Assembly (NCBI GenBank): GCA_965222505.1
Contig: OZ244956.1
Span: 3,534,001-3,598,000, forward strand
Direction: 5' to 3'
Source: G965222505 sp965222505
GTDB lineage: Bacteria; Bacteroidota; Rhodothermia; Rhodothermales; DATKEJ01
DNA length: 64,000 bases
Shown here piece by piece: positions 16,568 through 25,620 of this stretch (positions are counted from its first letter, which is position 1; the number at the start of each line of letters is the position of its first letter). The notes under the pieces were generated by a model, which was not told where the DNA came from, did no database searches, and saw only the letters and a program-made list of their open reading frames with translations. The position numbers were made by a program, and so were the translations under genes.

Positions 16568-18073
16568 CTATGGGTGAAGTCGGCCCATCAGGCGTGGGAA
16601 GGGAATGGCTTCACGGATGTGTTGGAGGCCGCAGATCCACACCACGCAGCGTTCCAGGCCCAGGCCGAAGCCGCTGTGGGGGACCGAGCCATAACGGCGC
16701 AGGTCGAAGTACCAGCCAAACACTTCAGGGGGTAGGCCGTGGGCCTCGACCTGTTTTTCCAGGAACGCCAGATCGGTAGCCCGTTCGCCGCCGCCGACGA
16801 TTTCGCCGTAGCCTTCCGGGGCCAGTACGTCCATGCCCATCGCGAGGCGGTCGTCTGCTGGGTCTCGTTTCATGTAGAAGGCCTTGATAACCGCCGGGAA
16901 GCGGTGCACGATGATGGGCCGGTCGTAGTGCCAGGTCAGGATGGTCTCATCGCTACCGCCGAAATCCCCACCCCATTCGAAGTTTTTTGCAGATTCGCCC
17001 CACTTGGGTAAGTTGCGCAGGGCTTCTTCGATCTCGTCCAGCCGTTTATGGATCTCGATTTCCCGGGCATCCAGGCGGCGTTTGATGTATTTCTTGGACT
17101 GGCCGTAGATTTTCTTGTTTTCAGCCAGTTCGGCCCGAAGGGTTTTTTCCTCTTCATGGCAGGCCTCGATGCGCTGGGCTACCATCTCGGCGGAGGCATC
17201 ACTGCGGAGCAGTTCGACAGCATCGTTGTAATGCACACGCGGGAAGGGTTTCTGGACCCGTTCCAGCGCGCTGGTGTCTCGTCCCAGTAATTCGAGTTCG
17301 GCTTTGCAGTCGCGCAAGGCATCCTGTACGATGCGGGTCAAAAAGTCCTCGGCCAGTTCCATGTTCATGGCCAGGTCGAAGAACGCCATTTCCGGTTCGA
17401 TCATCCAGAACTCGGTCAGGTGGCGGCGGGTTTTGGACTTCTCGGCGCGGAACGTGGGGCCGAAGGTATAGATTTTGCCCATCGCCATGGCCATGGCTTC
17501 GCCGTAGAGCTGGCCGCTCTGGGTCAGGTAGGCCGATTGGTCGAAGTAGTCGGTCTCAAACAGCGTCGTGGTGCCTTCGACGGCGTTGCCGGTAAAAATC
17601 GGCGCATCCATCTGGACGAACCCCTGTTCCTGAAAGAACTGATGGATGGAGGTGATAATCCGGTTTCGGATCCGCATGATGGCCCACTGCCGTCGGCTGC
17701 GGAGCCACAGGTGCCGGTGGTTCATCAGAAACTCGATGCCGTGTTCCTTGGGGGAGATGGGGTATGCTTCGGCCAGGCTGATAAGTTCAACACTTTGTAC
17801 TTCCAGTTCATAGCCGCCCACCTGGCGTTCGTCTGCCCGGACGGTGCCGGTCATCGACAGGGCACTTTCCTGCGTGGCGGCCTCGGCAGCCTGCCAGGTT
17901 TCTTCAGAAACGGTATCGGCAGCCACGACGCATTGTGCGAGGCCGGAGCCGTCGCGCAGGATCAGGAAGTGCAGACTTTTTGAGCTGCGCTTGTTGTAGA
18001 GCCAGCCCTTGAGGGTAACGATTTCGCCGACGTGGCCGGCGAGGGCCTCAATGTATACGTGGGAATCAGCCAT
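16568..18073 (-). CDS. asnS: Asparaginyl-tRNA synthetase
   Basis: 501 residues. An OB-fold anticodon-binding domain (VTLKGWLYNKRSSKSLHFLILRDGSG, about 18-43) precedes a class II core. Motif 2 includes FRAEKSKTRRHLTEFWMIEPE, and motif 3 includes GFGLGLERCVVWICGLQHIREAIPFPR. The FRAEKSKTRRHL block with an EF-W-MIEPE ending matches AsnRS rather than AspRS. It charges tRNA-Asn with asparagine. A central charged insertion (about 290-350, EKTLRAELAENKKIYGQSKKY) is typical of AsnRS from this group. Confidence 0.96.
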   Translation of the reverse strand: MADSHVYIEALAGHVGEIVTLKGWLYNKRSSKSLHFLILRDGSGLAQCVVAADTVSEETWQAAEAATQESALSMTGTVRADERQVGGYELEVQSVELISLAEAYPISPKEHGIEFLMNHRHLWLRSRRQWAIMRIRNRIITSIHQFFQEQGFVQMDAPIFTGNAVEGTTTLFETDYFDQSAYLTQSGQLYGEAMAMAMGKIYTFGPTFRAEKSKTRRHLTEFWMIEPEMAFFDLAMNMELAEDFLTRIVQDALRDCKAELELLGRDTSALERVQKPFPRVHYNDAVELLRSDASAEMVAQRIEACHEEEKTLRAELAENKKIYGQSKKYIKRRLDAREIEIHKRLDEIEEALRNLPKWGESAKNFEWGGDFGGSDETILTWHYDRPIIVHRFPAVIKAFYMKRDPADDRLAMGMDVLAPEGYGEIVGGGERATDLAFLEKQVEAHGLPPEVFGWYFDLRRYGSVPHSGFGLGLERCVVWICGLQHIREAIPFPRLMGRLHP

Positions 18074-18213
18074 GAAGCGTGGTGTTCAAGAATAAATAGC
18101 AGGCGCATAATATCCGCACACCAGCGTAGACAAACAACCCTGCGGATGGCACCAACACAAACCTTTTTACGCACATAGGGTATATGCCCCTCAACCGAAG
18201 CCGGGATAAAGCC

Positions 18214-18462
18214 ATGAAAACCGTTAGTCTTAAAGAAGCCAGGGACCATCTTTTAGAACTTCTTGATGAAGGCGTCAAGGGAGGGCAGGATATTGTGATA
18301 ACGGGTGATGGAGCCGCCTACAAAATAACGGTGATGCCGGTTGATCAGAATATCGCAAAGGCACCGCAGGCACGGGATGGGTTTGGAAAAGCCAAAGATA
18401 TAATCAAAATGGCCGATAACTGGGAAGATCCTATTCCCGGACTTGAACCTTATATCTCGTGA
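18214..18462 (+). CDS. Antitoxin, Phd/YefM-like
   Basis: 82 residues. MKTVSLKEARDHLLELLDEGVKGGQDIVITGDGAAYKITVMP has the arrangement of Phd/YefM antitoxins: a short N-terminal DNA-binding fold with the conserved Lys-Glu-Ala and a VITGDG turn. The C-terminal tail (NWEDPIPGLEPYIS) would bind the toxin. The ATG at 18214 is preferred to one ten codons upstream because the fold begins there. The TGA overlaps the GTG of the PIN gene by four bases. Confidence 0.85.
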   Translation: MKTVSLKEARDHLLELLDEGVKGGQDIVITGDGAAYKITVMPVDQNIAKAPQARDGFGKAKDIIKMADNWEDPIPGLEPYIS

Positions 18463-18845
18463 ACTTTCTCCTCGATACGCATACCTTTCTCTGGTATATC
18501 AAAGGAGATGCGAGACTTAGCCAAACGGCACATGAAGCGATTGAAGACCTCCGTCACGCTATTTTCCTTAGTACAGGTACCTTACTGGAAATTGCAATTC
18601 TGGAGGGTTTGGGTCGAATAAATCTGGGCATGGGGTTCAACCAGTTGGTCAATGATCACGTTGAAGCCAATCAGATGCAGGTACTCACCATCATGCCAGC
18701 CCATCTTGAGGTGTACAAGCTGCTGCCATTTCATCATCGCGATCCCTTTGACCGGTTATTGCTGTCTCAGGCCCAGGCCGAGCAAATGACGCTGATCTCG
18801 CTAGATCCGGAATTCCATCCCTATGGTTTGCCGGTTCTGTGGTAG
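18459..18845 (+). CDS. PIN-domain toxin (VapC-like ribonuclease)
   Basis: 128 residues, GTG start. The PIN-domain acidic residues are visible: Asp in MNFLLDTHTFLWYIKGD, Glu in GTLLEIAILEGLG, Asp in HHRDPFDRLLLSQA and Asp in LISLDPEF. This type usually cleaves tRNA or rRNA when freed from its antitoxin. The 4-base overlap with the antitoxin gene is standard for such modules. The cassette lies between asnS and tsaC, a common sort of chromosomal insertion point, but I see no flanking repeats. Confidence 0.9.
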   Translation: MNFLLDTHTFLWYIKGDARLSQTAHEAIEDLRHAIFLSTGTLLEIAILEGLGRINLGMGFNQLVNDHVEANQMQVLTIMPAHLEVYKLLPFHHRDPFDRLLLSQAQAEQMTLISLDPEFHPYGLPVLW

Positions 18846-18847
18846 GA

Positions 18848-19465
18848 TTATCTTTTCATCACCATCTTTCGCAAGTCATCCTCGGAGACGGCACCGGCCC
18901 GCAGGACTTTCAGGTCTTCGCCTTCCACCATCACGACGGTAGACGGGGTGCCGTGCAAAGGTTCACCGGCATCAACGGCACAATCGACCGCATCAATCAA
19001 TGCCGGGGCAAGTCCTTCGAAACGGTTGGCCGGGGGGATACCGGAAGGGTTGGCACTGGTGGAGCAGAGGGGACGATCTGCGGCTTTGATGATGGCACGG
19101 CAGAAGGGGTGGCGCGTCCGCCGTATGCCGATGTAGGGTGAAGTACCGTGCAGTAACGTTGGGACGGTATCGGTCGCTTCAAAGAGAATGGTCAGGGGGA
19201 GATCGGCGGCCATTAAGCAGTCGTGCAACGGCGTACGTGTGGCGATCCAGTCCGTCATGCGGTTCCAGGTGTCCGTGAGGACGAGGATGGGTTTACCGGC
19301 ATCTCGGCCTTTGATGGCATGAATACGGTGCAGGGCGGCTTCGCAGGCCGGGTCTGCGCCGAGGCCATAGACGGTTGCGGTGGGATAGAGCAGAACGCCT
19401 CCATCCCGTATGCAGGCGGCTGCAGCGGTCACAGCAGCCTCAACATCTGCTTTGAGGGGGTACAC
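18848..19465 (-). CDS. tsaC: L-threonylcarbamoyladenylate synthase (Sua5/YciO/YrdC family)
   Basis: 205 residues. It makes threonylcarbamoyl-AMP for the universal t6A37 tRNA modification. The YrdC motifs are present: TATVYGLGADP near residue 30, HAIKGRDAGKPILVL (about 48-62), and the closing RPLCSTSANPSG. It lacks the extra C-terminal Sua5 domain, so it is the short TsaC type. The gene starts one base after the stop of the GWxTD gene, so both are read from the same transcript. Confidence 0.92.
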   Translation of the reverse strand: MYPLKADVEAAVTAAAACIRDGGVLLYPTATVYGLGADPACEAALHRIHAIKGRDAGKPILVLTDTWNRMTDWIATRTPLHDCLMAADLPLTILFEATDTVPTLLHGTSPYIGIRRTRHPFCRAIIKAADRPLCSTSANPSGIPPANRFEGLAPALIDAVDCAVDAGEPLHGTPSTVVMVEGEDLKVLRAGAVSEDDLRKMVMKR

Positions 19466-20881
19466 TTACCGACGGCGGTTTTGGAGTACGGTCCGCCAGT
19501 CCGGTGTTTTGCGTTCGCCGGTGACGTTGGTATGGAGCAGTTCATACTCGCCAAATCCGCTGACATCGGCAAAGATAAACGTGGAGCGGCCTTCACCGGG
19601 GATGTTGTTGTATTCCCAAATCTCATGTGGGGCGAGGCTTCGCTCGTAGTGTCGGGGCTCGACCGAGGAAGGAATGCCGTAGCGCAGGATGATGTGGCCC
19701 CGGTCTGTTTTCCATCCTTCGTTGAAGTTGTTGCCGTAGCGCTCCTTGGCGTACTGGAGCCGGCTGTAATACTCCTGCTTATACTCATTGGCCGGGGTTT
19801 CCGGGCTGGTGTCCCGTTTGCGCCAGAAGCTCATCAGGAATTGACGCTTTTCGTCCAGGCTCTCCAGGTCGTTGGCTGTTTTGCGCTCCTGATCCGTAGC
19901 GATCACTTTGATGTGGTCCAGGCCTTCTTCAAGCTCTTCCTCGGTCATGGCGGCATAGACACTGGCCTCATACTCGGTATCGATATCCGGGGTGTCGGCA
20001 TTGGACTGGACGGCGGGGTTGAAAACGAAAAACTTCCGGTTTTGCTCAACCACGGCTTCATTGTCTGCATTCAGCATCAGGGCGTACAGGACGTAGGAGC
20101 CGCTGGGCAACGCCCCAATATCGAACGATCCAACAAGCACATCGGGGTGTCGGACCCGCCGCATGGCGCGTTTCTGTAAGCCCGGCCATGGCTGAGACTG
20201 GTTGGCATCGGCGATAAAGACGTAAGCCGTGTAGGAAGAATCTGTGACCGTTTGGTCGAGGTGATAGGCTTCCATGTAATAATACAGCTTCGTCAGGCCA
20301 CTTCCGTAGAGCAGATTCGGGTTGGGTTGGATGGCCAAGCCGTTTTTGAAAAACGGACTGTTGCGGTCCTGGGAGCGCCGGATCGAGGTGGCCAGCGTAA
20401 CATCGGAAAGCCGGGCCTGATCGGAAATCTGATAGTCCGGCACGACCACATCGCGGGATTGTGTGGTGGCCGGGCGCGTCCCATCTGCCGGGATGGTCAC
20501 GGTGAGTTCGTATTCTCCGGGAACGACCTGCGTACGGGTCTGATGGACAAAGTGCTGGCCGGGCTGAATCATCAGCGTATCGGCAATGGCGAATTGGATG
20601 TGCAGGGTATCGGCCCAGACTGGCCCAGCCGGGGTATCGGTAAGCTGAGTGATCGTGCTCTGGGTCAGGACCAGGTGCATCGGCAAGCTGGTCATGAAGC
20701 CAAGGCTGTCTGCCTGAAACGCCAGGGCCTCGGCGGCAAAGGCAAAGTACAGTTCCAGCAGAGACGATTCGTCGGTGTAGGAGAAGGTCGCATAGTCCAG
20801 GTCTATGTTCGGCGCTTGAGCCCATCCCTGTGCGGGCATGAACATCAGGCCGGAGAGGAGCGTCGCGTAAAAAATGCGCAT
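19466..20881 (-). CDS. Exported GWxTD-domain protein
   Basis: 471 residues. A signal peptide (MRIFYATLLSGLMFMPAQGWAQ) precedes a long beta-rich region and then the C-terminal GWxTD domain: NEGWKTDRGHIILRYGIPSSV, APHEIWEYNNIPGEGRSTFIFAD and GFGEYELLHTNV. GWxTD proteins are common in Bacteroidota, Rhodothermota and Acidobacteria and are of unknown function; they are probably periplasmic or outer-membrane. It is the first gene of a pair with tsaC, separated by nothing. Length is normal for the family. Confidence 0.9.
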   Translation of the reverse strand: MRIFYATLLSGLMFMPAQGWAQAPNIDLDYATFSYTDESSLLELYFAFAAEALAFQADSLGFMTSLPMHLVLTQSTITQLTDTPAGPVWADTLHIQFAIADTLMIQPGQHFVHQTRTQVVPGEYELTVTIPADGTRPATTQSRDVVVPDYQISDQARLSDVTLATSIRRSQDRNSPFFKNGLAIQPNPNLLYGSGLTKLYYYMEAYHLDQTVTDSSYTAYVFIADANQSQPWPGLQKRAMRRVRHPDVLVGSFDIGALPSGSYVLYALMLNADNEAVVEQNRKFFVFNPAVQSNADTPDIDTEYEASVYAAMTEEELEEGLDHIKVIATDQERKTANDLESLDEKRQFLMSFWRKRDTSPETPANEYKQEYYSRLQYAKERYGNNFNEGWKTDRGHIILRYGIPSSVEPRHYERSLAPHEIWEYNNIPGEGRSTFIFADVSGFGEYELLHTNVTGERKTPDWRTVLQNRRR

Positions 20882-21042
20882 GATCTATAACTGGCAGAAG
20901 AATTCAATAGTACATACAGTTCCCTCGATGAACCTCGGGAGCATAAAGCTAACAACCGATCAACAAGGGAAGATCCGACCGCACAGGAAACGAGATCGTG
21001 GAAAAATAATCAAGGGCATTGCATATCCCCTGCGCGGAAAGG

Positions 21043-22215
21043 TCAAACGCGGACCTGGATGTTCTTGCGGTCCATGATGTGCAGCACGCCGTACCAGGCT
21101 GTGATCCAGACCAGGGCATACAGCAAGGACGCATTCATGGGGGAGGCCAACGGCGCAAACACCGTCTTGAACAATACGCTCTGGATGCCTTCCATGCCGC
21201 TCTCTCCGGGCACCCGGATCAGAAACAGCGCCTTGCCGACCAGCCCGCTAAAGAAAAAGACCGTAATCGCATTGACGCCGTAAATCACAAAAGGCCGGGT
21301 CCATCGGCGGCGGTCTTGCACCTCGATCCACCAGTAACACAAGGCCAACAGACAGGCCGCAATGCCCGCAGTAAACAGGGTATAGGAACTGGTCCAGAGT
21401 GCTTTGTTGAGCGGAAATACCCAGTGCCAGGCGTACCCGATGGTTAGCAGCACAAACCCGAAGACAAACAGCCGGGCGGTACGCTGCACATGATCGGCCT
21501 GGCCGAGCAGGATACGACCTGCCGAGATGCCGAGGAGCGTCGTACAAATGGCCGGCAGGGTCGAGAACAGGCCCTCCGGATCCCATTCCCGGTTGGCGCC
21601 GACCCAGAGGTGATCGCTACCAAGGATCAGGCGATCCAGGTAGGCCCCCAGGTTACCGGCTTTCAAGTGGATCTGACCGGCTCCATATTCAGGGACGGGA
21701 ATCAGCATCATGGCCGCCCAGTACCCGAGCAAGATGACGGCGATGATGAGGTGCTGGGTTTTGGCACGGGTATACAAAAACAACAAGGCCGCCGCGAGGT
21801 AGCATAGCGCAATGCGTTGTAGTACCCCCATGATGCGTAGCTTGGCCAGGCCAGGGTGCAGGCCAAATTCCGGCACCAACGTGATAAACGGAAACGCGGC
21901 CATAAAAAGGCCCAGGCCGAACAGGGTGGCTGCCCGAGCCCAGGTCTTGCGGACCAACACGTTCTTCGGGGTCTCCCGTTCCAGGTATTTCGTAAAGGCC
22001 AGGGTAATGGAGACGCCCACGATAAAAAGGAAGAAGGGAAAGATCAGGTCTGTGGGGGTCCACCCGTGCCATTCGGCATGCAGAAACGGTGGATACACGG
22101 CCGACCACGTGCCGGGGTTGTTGACGAGGATCATGCCGATGATCGTTGCGCCCCGAAAGACGTCAAGTGAGATCAGGCGTTTGCCGGCAGCGGGTTGCGG
22201 AGGGGAATCACTCAT
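21043..22215 (-). CDS. HGSNAT/DUF5009-like membrane acyltransferase
   Basis: 390 residues, with about ten membrane helices. The N-terminal RLISLDVFRGATIIGMILVNNPGTW and TDLIFPFFLFIVGVSITLAF are diagnostic of the heparan-alpha-glucosaminide N-acetyltransferase-like (DUF5009) family. Bacterial members are presumed to transfer acetyl groups to sugars at the membrane; the acceptor is unknown. The gene overlaps the upstream LapA gene by four bases, so the two are co-translated. Upstream of both lies the carotenoid glycosyltransferase-like gene on the same strand. Confidence 0.88.
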   Translation of the reverse strand: MSDSPPQPAAGKRLISLDVFRGATIIGMILVNNPGTWSAVYPPFLHAEWHGWTPTDLIFPFFLFIVGVSITLAFTKYLERETPKNVLVRKTWARAATLFGLGLFMAAFPFITLVPEFGLHPGLAKLRIMGVLQRIALCYLAAALLFLYTRAKTQHLIIAVILLGYWAAMMLIPVPEYGAGQIHLKAGNLGAYLDRLILGSDHLWVGANREWDPEGLFSTLPAICTTLLGISAGRILLGQADHVQRTARLFVFGFVLLTIGYAWHWVFPLNKALWTSSYTLFTAGIAACLLALCYWWIEVQDRRRWTRPFVIYGVNAITVFFFSGLVGKALFLIRVPGESGMEGIQSVLFKTVFAPLASPMNASLLYALVWITAWYGVLHIMDRKNIQVRV

Positions 22216-22577
22216 TTCGTGGAGGATGCGCTTTCAGCTTCCGATGCCGCCTGTTCCGGCTTGGCAGGGGGAGCAAGCTGTTCCAGTTCAGCTGGGGTTT
22301 CCATAAGGAGGGGCGCGACGGCTTCGGCTTCGAGATCCTGTACTTTTTTCTTGAGGCTGTTGATTTCGCCACGGGCTTTCCACCGCTTGGGCAAGGAGCC
22401 CATATACCCGATAAAGACGCCGAGGGCCAGTGTGATCAAAATAACCAGTGCCAGCCGACCATCCAGGTCGAACGTCAAGAAACGAACCCGAACATATTGC
22501 AGATTCTGAAACGCAAACATGGTGGCCAGAACCGCAATCGAGAGTGAGATAAACAGGGGATAACGCATGATACGCAA
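22212..22577 (-). CDS. LapA (DUF1049) family membrane protein
   Basis: 121 residues. Two helices, LFISLSIAVLATMFAFQNLQYV (about 7-28) and LALVILITLALGVFIGYMGSL, carry the QN-x-V-x-x-x-x-L pattern of LapA (DUF1049). A coiled-coil tail (EINSLKKKVQDLEAEAVAPLL) follows. In Enterobacteria LapA helps regulate lipopolysaccharide synthesis; in this group its job is untested. It overlaps the acyltransferase gene, suggesting a shared envelope role. Confidence 0.85.
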   Translation of the reverse strand: MRIMRYPLFISLSIAVLATMFAFQNLQYVRVRFLTFDLDGRLALVILITLALGVFIGYMGSLPKRWKARGEINSLKKKVQDLEAEAVAPLLMETPAELEQLAPPAKPEQAASEAESASSTK

Positions 22578-22649
22578 AGGTTAGAACGGCCGGTGGTGTA
22601 GACGGCAAGTTTCGCAAGATACGAATAATTGGGCCGTGTCTGAAAAATC

Positions 22650-23729
22650 TCATCGCTGGTTACGTGGGGTGAAGCGTCCGACGGCTCGGCCCTTCCAGGT
22701 CACCCGGCCCGTCGCGTGCGCCCATGCTGAGGTCCATTGCATCGCTATCGCCAGCACAAACACTACAGGCGTGAGCAACGTGATCCACCACGGAAACCGT
22801 CCCCAGCGATCTACCCATCCCTTTGCCAGCCAGGCTGTGCCCAGAAACCAGAACGACCACCACGGGGCCAGGATGAACATCAGGATGAACAACGCCTGAA
22901 TCAAGAGGTACAGCACCGGGTGACCGCCCATCAGCAGGTAGACGTTTTTTCGGAACCCCTGCCACGCTGCCCGGTGGTCTTCGTACATCCACACGGCCAG
23001 TTCATTATGCAAATCGAGCATGTAGGGCATCACGCCGTTGCGCTTCAGGTACCGCCCAATCTCGACATCTTCCAATACAGCCTTTCGATGTTGCGCATGC
23101 GGTTCGAGGGGATCGTACAGATTTTTTTTAATCATCCACATCTGGCCATTCATGGCGCTCAGGGAGGGAAACGGCACCCGGCGGACCAACGGCCACGGCA
23201 GGCTCGTCATCAATACAAACGGGACCATGCTCACCAGCAACCCACCGCCGCCTTTGAGGTGGTTAAACCCCGTGAGGACCGAGCGCGGGGGTAGGGCCGA
23301 AAAACGCCGCACCAGCCGACGAAGGGCCTCTGCATCTTTGAGGGCCGCGTCGGCATCCAGAAACAGGTAGAGGTCGCCCCGGGCTTGTTGCACCGCCTGA
23401 TGCAAGGCATGAACCTTTCCTGTCCATCCGTCCGGCAGTGGGATCCCGCGTAGGGCCCGGAGTCGGGGGTTGGGGTGTGCCTGGAGGACCGCCCAGGTTT
23501 CGTCTTCCGAACGGTCATCGTAGACCAGGATTTCAAAGTCGGGATAGGATTGGCTGCACAGGGAGGGGAGGAGCCGCCGCAGGTTTGCTGCTTCGTTTCG
23601 GGCCGGGATCAGGATGGAGACTTTCGGCCACATGGGCGGGTCTGTGCCCTGCCATCCGCGCACAAAGACTAGGTTGCCGAGGAGGATCAGGAAGAGGATG
23701 GCAAACGCCACCGTTAAAAATAGGATCAT
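22650..23729 (-). CDS. Family 2 glycosyltransferase, CruC/CrtQ-like
   Basis: 359 residues. An N-terminal membrane helix (1-22) precedes a GT-A domain with LIPARNEAANLRRLLPSL (about 41-58), LVYDDRSEDET and the metal-binding LYLFLDADAAL (about 121-131). Two or three helices close the protein (about 265-345). This layout matches membrane-bound carotenoid glycosyltransferases such as CruC and CrtQ. An acyltransferase gene lies immediately upstream on the same strand, the pairing needed for acylated carotenoid glycosides like salinixanthin. The pathway assignment is an inference: no other carotenoid genes are in the window. Confidence 0.8.
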   Translation of the reverse strand: MILFLTVAFAILFLILLGNLVFVRGWQGTDPPMWPKVSILIPARNEAANLRRLLPSLCSQSYPDFEILVYDDRSEDETWAVLQAHPNPRLRALRGIPLPDGWTGKVHALHQAVQQARGDLYLFLDADAALKDAEALRRLVRRFSALPPRSVLTGFNHLKGGGGLLVSMVPFVLMTSLPWPLVRRVPFPSLSAMNGQMWMIKKNLYDPLEPHAQHRKAVLEDVEIGRYLKRNGVMPYMLDLHNELAVWMYEDHRAAWQGFRKNVYLLMGGHPVLYLLIQALFILMFILAPWWSFWFLGTAWLAKGWVDRWGRFPWWITLLTPVVFVLAIAMQWTSAWAHATGRVTWKGRAVGRFTPRNQR

Positions 23730-23810
23730 AATGTGGGTAATTGGCCCGGGTTGGTGTATGGTTTGGGAGATGCAAACAGCTCCGATGTTGGCGCAAGATC
23801 AAATGTTGAA

Positions 23811-23936
23811 GGGCGATCACAAGGATCGCCCCGCCCCAACGCTGCGTCTGATGGAGCGTTGTGCCAGTTCCAACTGCATCATTAAAAAGGTCGCACCCAC
23901 CCCGGAGGGGCCGGTCTCGTGCCGGCCCTTCAACGT
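23811..23936. repeat. Composite hairpin repeat, unit 1
   Basis: GGGCGATCACAAGGATCGCCC (23811 onward, perfect GGCGATC/GATCGCC arms) is followed about 75 bases later by GGGGCCGGTCTCGTGCCGGCCC and CTTCAACGT. The same two hairpins in the same order lie at 25621-25740. The middle segments differ. The two units flank the acyltransferase-MITE-wbqC block. Confidence 0.75.
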
Positions 23937-24005
23937 CACAATGATATCAACAGTGATGTCGTGCACTGTCTTCAAACATGCGGTCGGCCCGGGCCAACGA
24001 AATAA

Positions 24006-24707
24006 TCAACGAAGCAAACGCGAAAAAAACGGGGCCGTGAAGGACAGGTCCCAGTTTTCATGTGGACTTTTCCGGCCTTCGAGCAACGTATGGGTTTCCT
24101 CGGGAACTGCCGATTGAAGCGTATGCAACAACTCGGCAAGGTGGTGTTGCTCCTGGCCGTCGCTCTGCTTGCGCAGGGTACCGCCCATCAACAAGGCCGT
24201 AGGGAGAGCGTGCCCCCACCAGGTGATGTGGATTGCTACGGGCCACCAGTAATGTGGTGGAAATATTCGGTCCAGTTTGGCAAATGAAGCCGTCGGAAAG
24301 GTACCAATGCCGGTCTCCGGTGGGCGCAACTCCGCTTCCGGGAAATAAAAGAGCGCCGTATTGGGATCTTCCCGAAACTGTGCGGCTGTTTGGCGGACGG
24401 TCGCCATGCGTTGCTGAGCATCATCGGGTGGGAACGGCAAGGCCCCCTGGGCTGCGAAGAACGGGAATTTTTTCCAATCGGCCATCCAGGTCAGGGGGGG
24501 ACGGCTGAGCACTTCATGGACCAGGTACCAGATCAGGTAGCCGTCGTAGAAATTATGGTGATTGGCATAAAGCACGAGGGGGACGTCAGGGGGGATGTCC
24601 GGCAGCGGTCCGGCCCAACATACCTGCCTAAATGCCCTGCGCAGATCCCGAATTACCAGTCGGCGCACCCCACCCGAGAGCGTACGATGTAAAAGGTTGC
24701 GTTTCAC
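24006..24707 (-). CDS. PlsC-like acyltransferase, CruD-like
   Basis: 233 residues. The acyltransferase HX4D motif is in LYANHHNFYDGYLIW (about 47-61) and a FPEG-like motif in FYFPEAELRPPE. Overall it has the lysophospholipid acyltransferase fold without the usual membrane anchor. Position beside the CruC-like glycosyltransferase suggests it acylates the sugar of a carotenoid glycoside, as CruD does in green sulfur bacteria (inference). The substitution of Ala for Gly in FPEA is a small departure from the norm. An alternative is a general 1-acyl-glycerophosphate acyltransferase. Confidence 0.75.
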   Translation of the reverse strand: MKRNLLHRTLSGGVRRLVIRDLRRAFRQVCWAGPLPDIPPDVPLVLYANHHNFYDGYLIWYLVHEVLSRPPLTWMADWKKFPFFAAQGALPFPPDDAQQRMATVRQTAAQFREDPNTALFYFPEAELRPPETGIGTFPTASFAKLDRIFPPHYWWPVAIHITWWGHALPTALLMGGTLRKQSDGQEQHHLAELLHTLQSAVPEETHTLLEGRKSPHENWDLSFTAPFFSRLLR

Positions 24708-24716
24708 GCTGGCAAG

Positions 24717-24883
24717 TTAGGGCGTGTTTACAATCAATCCTATTCGGCGCTTTTTGGCCCATTTCGCCCCTCTCCGCGTTATTTTTCTCGTCCAATACTG
24801 TGGCATTGCACTCAAAAAATGCCTTGATAGGGCCAAAATGGCCTAAATAAGCCCTCAATTTGCTGAATGTAAACACGCCCTAA
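24717..24883. mobile_element. MITE-like element with 16-bp terminal inverted repeats
   Basis: TTAGGGCGTGTTTACA (24717-24732) and TGTAAACACGCCCTAA (24868-24883) are perfect inverted ends of a 167-bp segment without a coding gene. The outermost TA on each side could be a TA target duplication, as in elements moved by IS630/IS5-like transposases. The interior is more AT-rich than its surroundings. It lies between the divergent acyltransferase and wbqC genes, inside their shared promoter region. Confidence 0.85.
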
Positions 24884-24938
24884 TGCTTTCCATGTTATCC
24901 TTGATGCGTTTTTTCGCCCTAACCCAAGTGCACGATTT

Positions 24939-25598
24939 GTGATCGCCATTCGTCCCCCTGCCTACTTCCCCGGCCTGGCTTACTGGGCTTTAATGTTGCA
25001 TGTTGACCGATTCATCCTGGCCGATACGGTACCCTATAGCCGGCAGTCTTTTCAAAACCGGGCGCGGTTGCGTAACCCGACGGGTACCCAGTGGATTAGT
25101 GTGCCACTGTTAGGCCGTCATCGCGGAACGGCCATTGCGGAGGTGCCCATCGACACCCAGGCCCCGTGGGTGGGCAAACATCGCCGGGCGCTCGCATTCA
25201 ATTACCGGACCACGCCCTACTATGAGTTCTATGAGGACGAATTGGAGGTCTTTTATGTGCAACCCTGGACCCACCTCGGCCCGCTGACCACCACTTCAAT
25301 CGAGCTGACCCATCGGTTGCTGGGGATGTCTACGCCACTGGTAAAGGCCTCTGCGCTACCAGGTGCTCCGGCATCGCTGGAAGCCATCTTTCGAGAAGCT
25401 GGAAATGAGTCTTTGCTTGCGTTGCCCGATTCTCTGGACCGAGATGTCCAAATTTGGGGTGAGGTACAACCGTTCGTGTTCACGGAGCCCGTGTATCGGC
25501 AGAACTTTGCCGGGTTTGAGCCGGGGCTGTCGATTTTGGATTTGCTCTTCAATTATGGCCCGGAGACCGTGCGTATGTTGCGGGGGGCAGGCGGATGA
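24939..25598 (+). CDS. WbqC-like family protein
   Basis: 219 residues, GTG start. The family signature is at the N-terminus: RPPAYFPGLAYWALMLHVDRFILADTVPYSRQSFQNR, with WVGKHRRALAFNYRTTPYY and the C-terminal LSILDLLFNYGPET. WbqC-like proteins occur near polysaccharide or lipid-linked sugar genes; their activity is not defined. The upstream region is occupied by the MITE, so its promoter may lie within or next to the element. A composite hairpin repeat follows the stop. Confidence 0.87.
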   Translation: MIAIRPPAYFPGLAYWALMLHVDRFILADTVPYSRQSFQNRARLRNPTGTQWISVPLLGRHRGTAIAEVPIDTQAPWVGKHRRALAFNYRTTPYYEFYEDELEVFYVQPWTHLGPLTTTSIELTHRLLGMSTPLVKASALPGAPASLEAIFREAGNESLLALPDSLDRDVQIWGEVQPFVFTEPVYRQNFAGFEPGLSILDLLFNYGPETVRMLRGAGG

Positions 25599-25620
25599 TG
25601 TCGAGACATTCGATGAACGG

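Noticed and set aside
19223..20179. A 318-codon open frame opposite tsaC and the GWxTD gene
   Set aside because: Spans two genes on the other strand and has no start context or motifs.
24628..24876. Short ORFs inside the MITE
   Set aside because: They run across the inverted repeats and have no coding-like composition.
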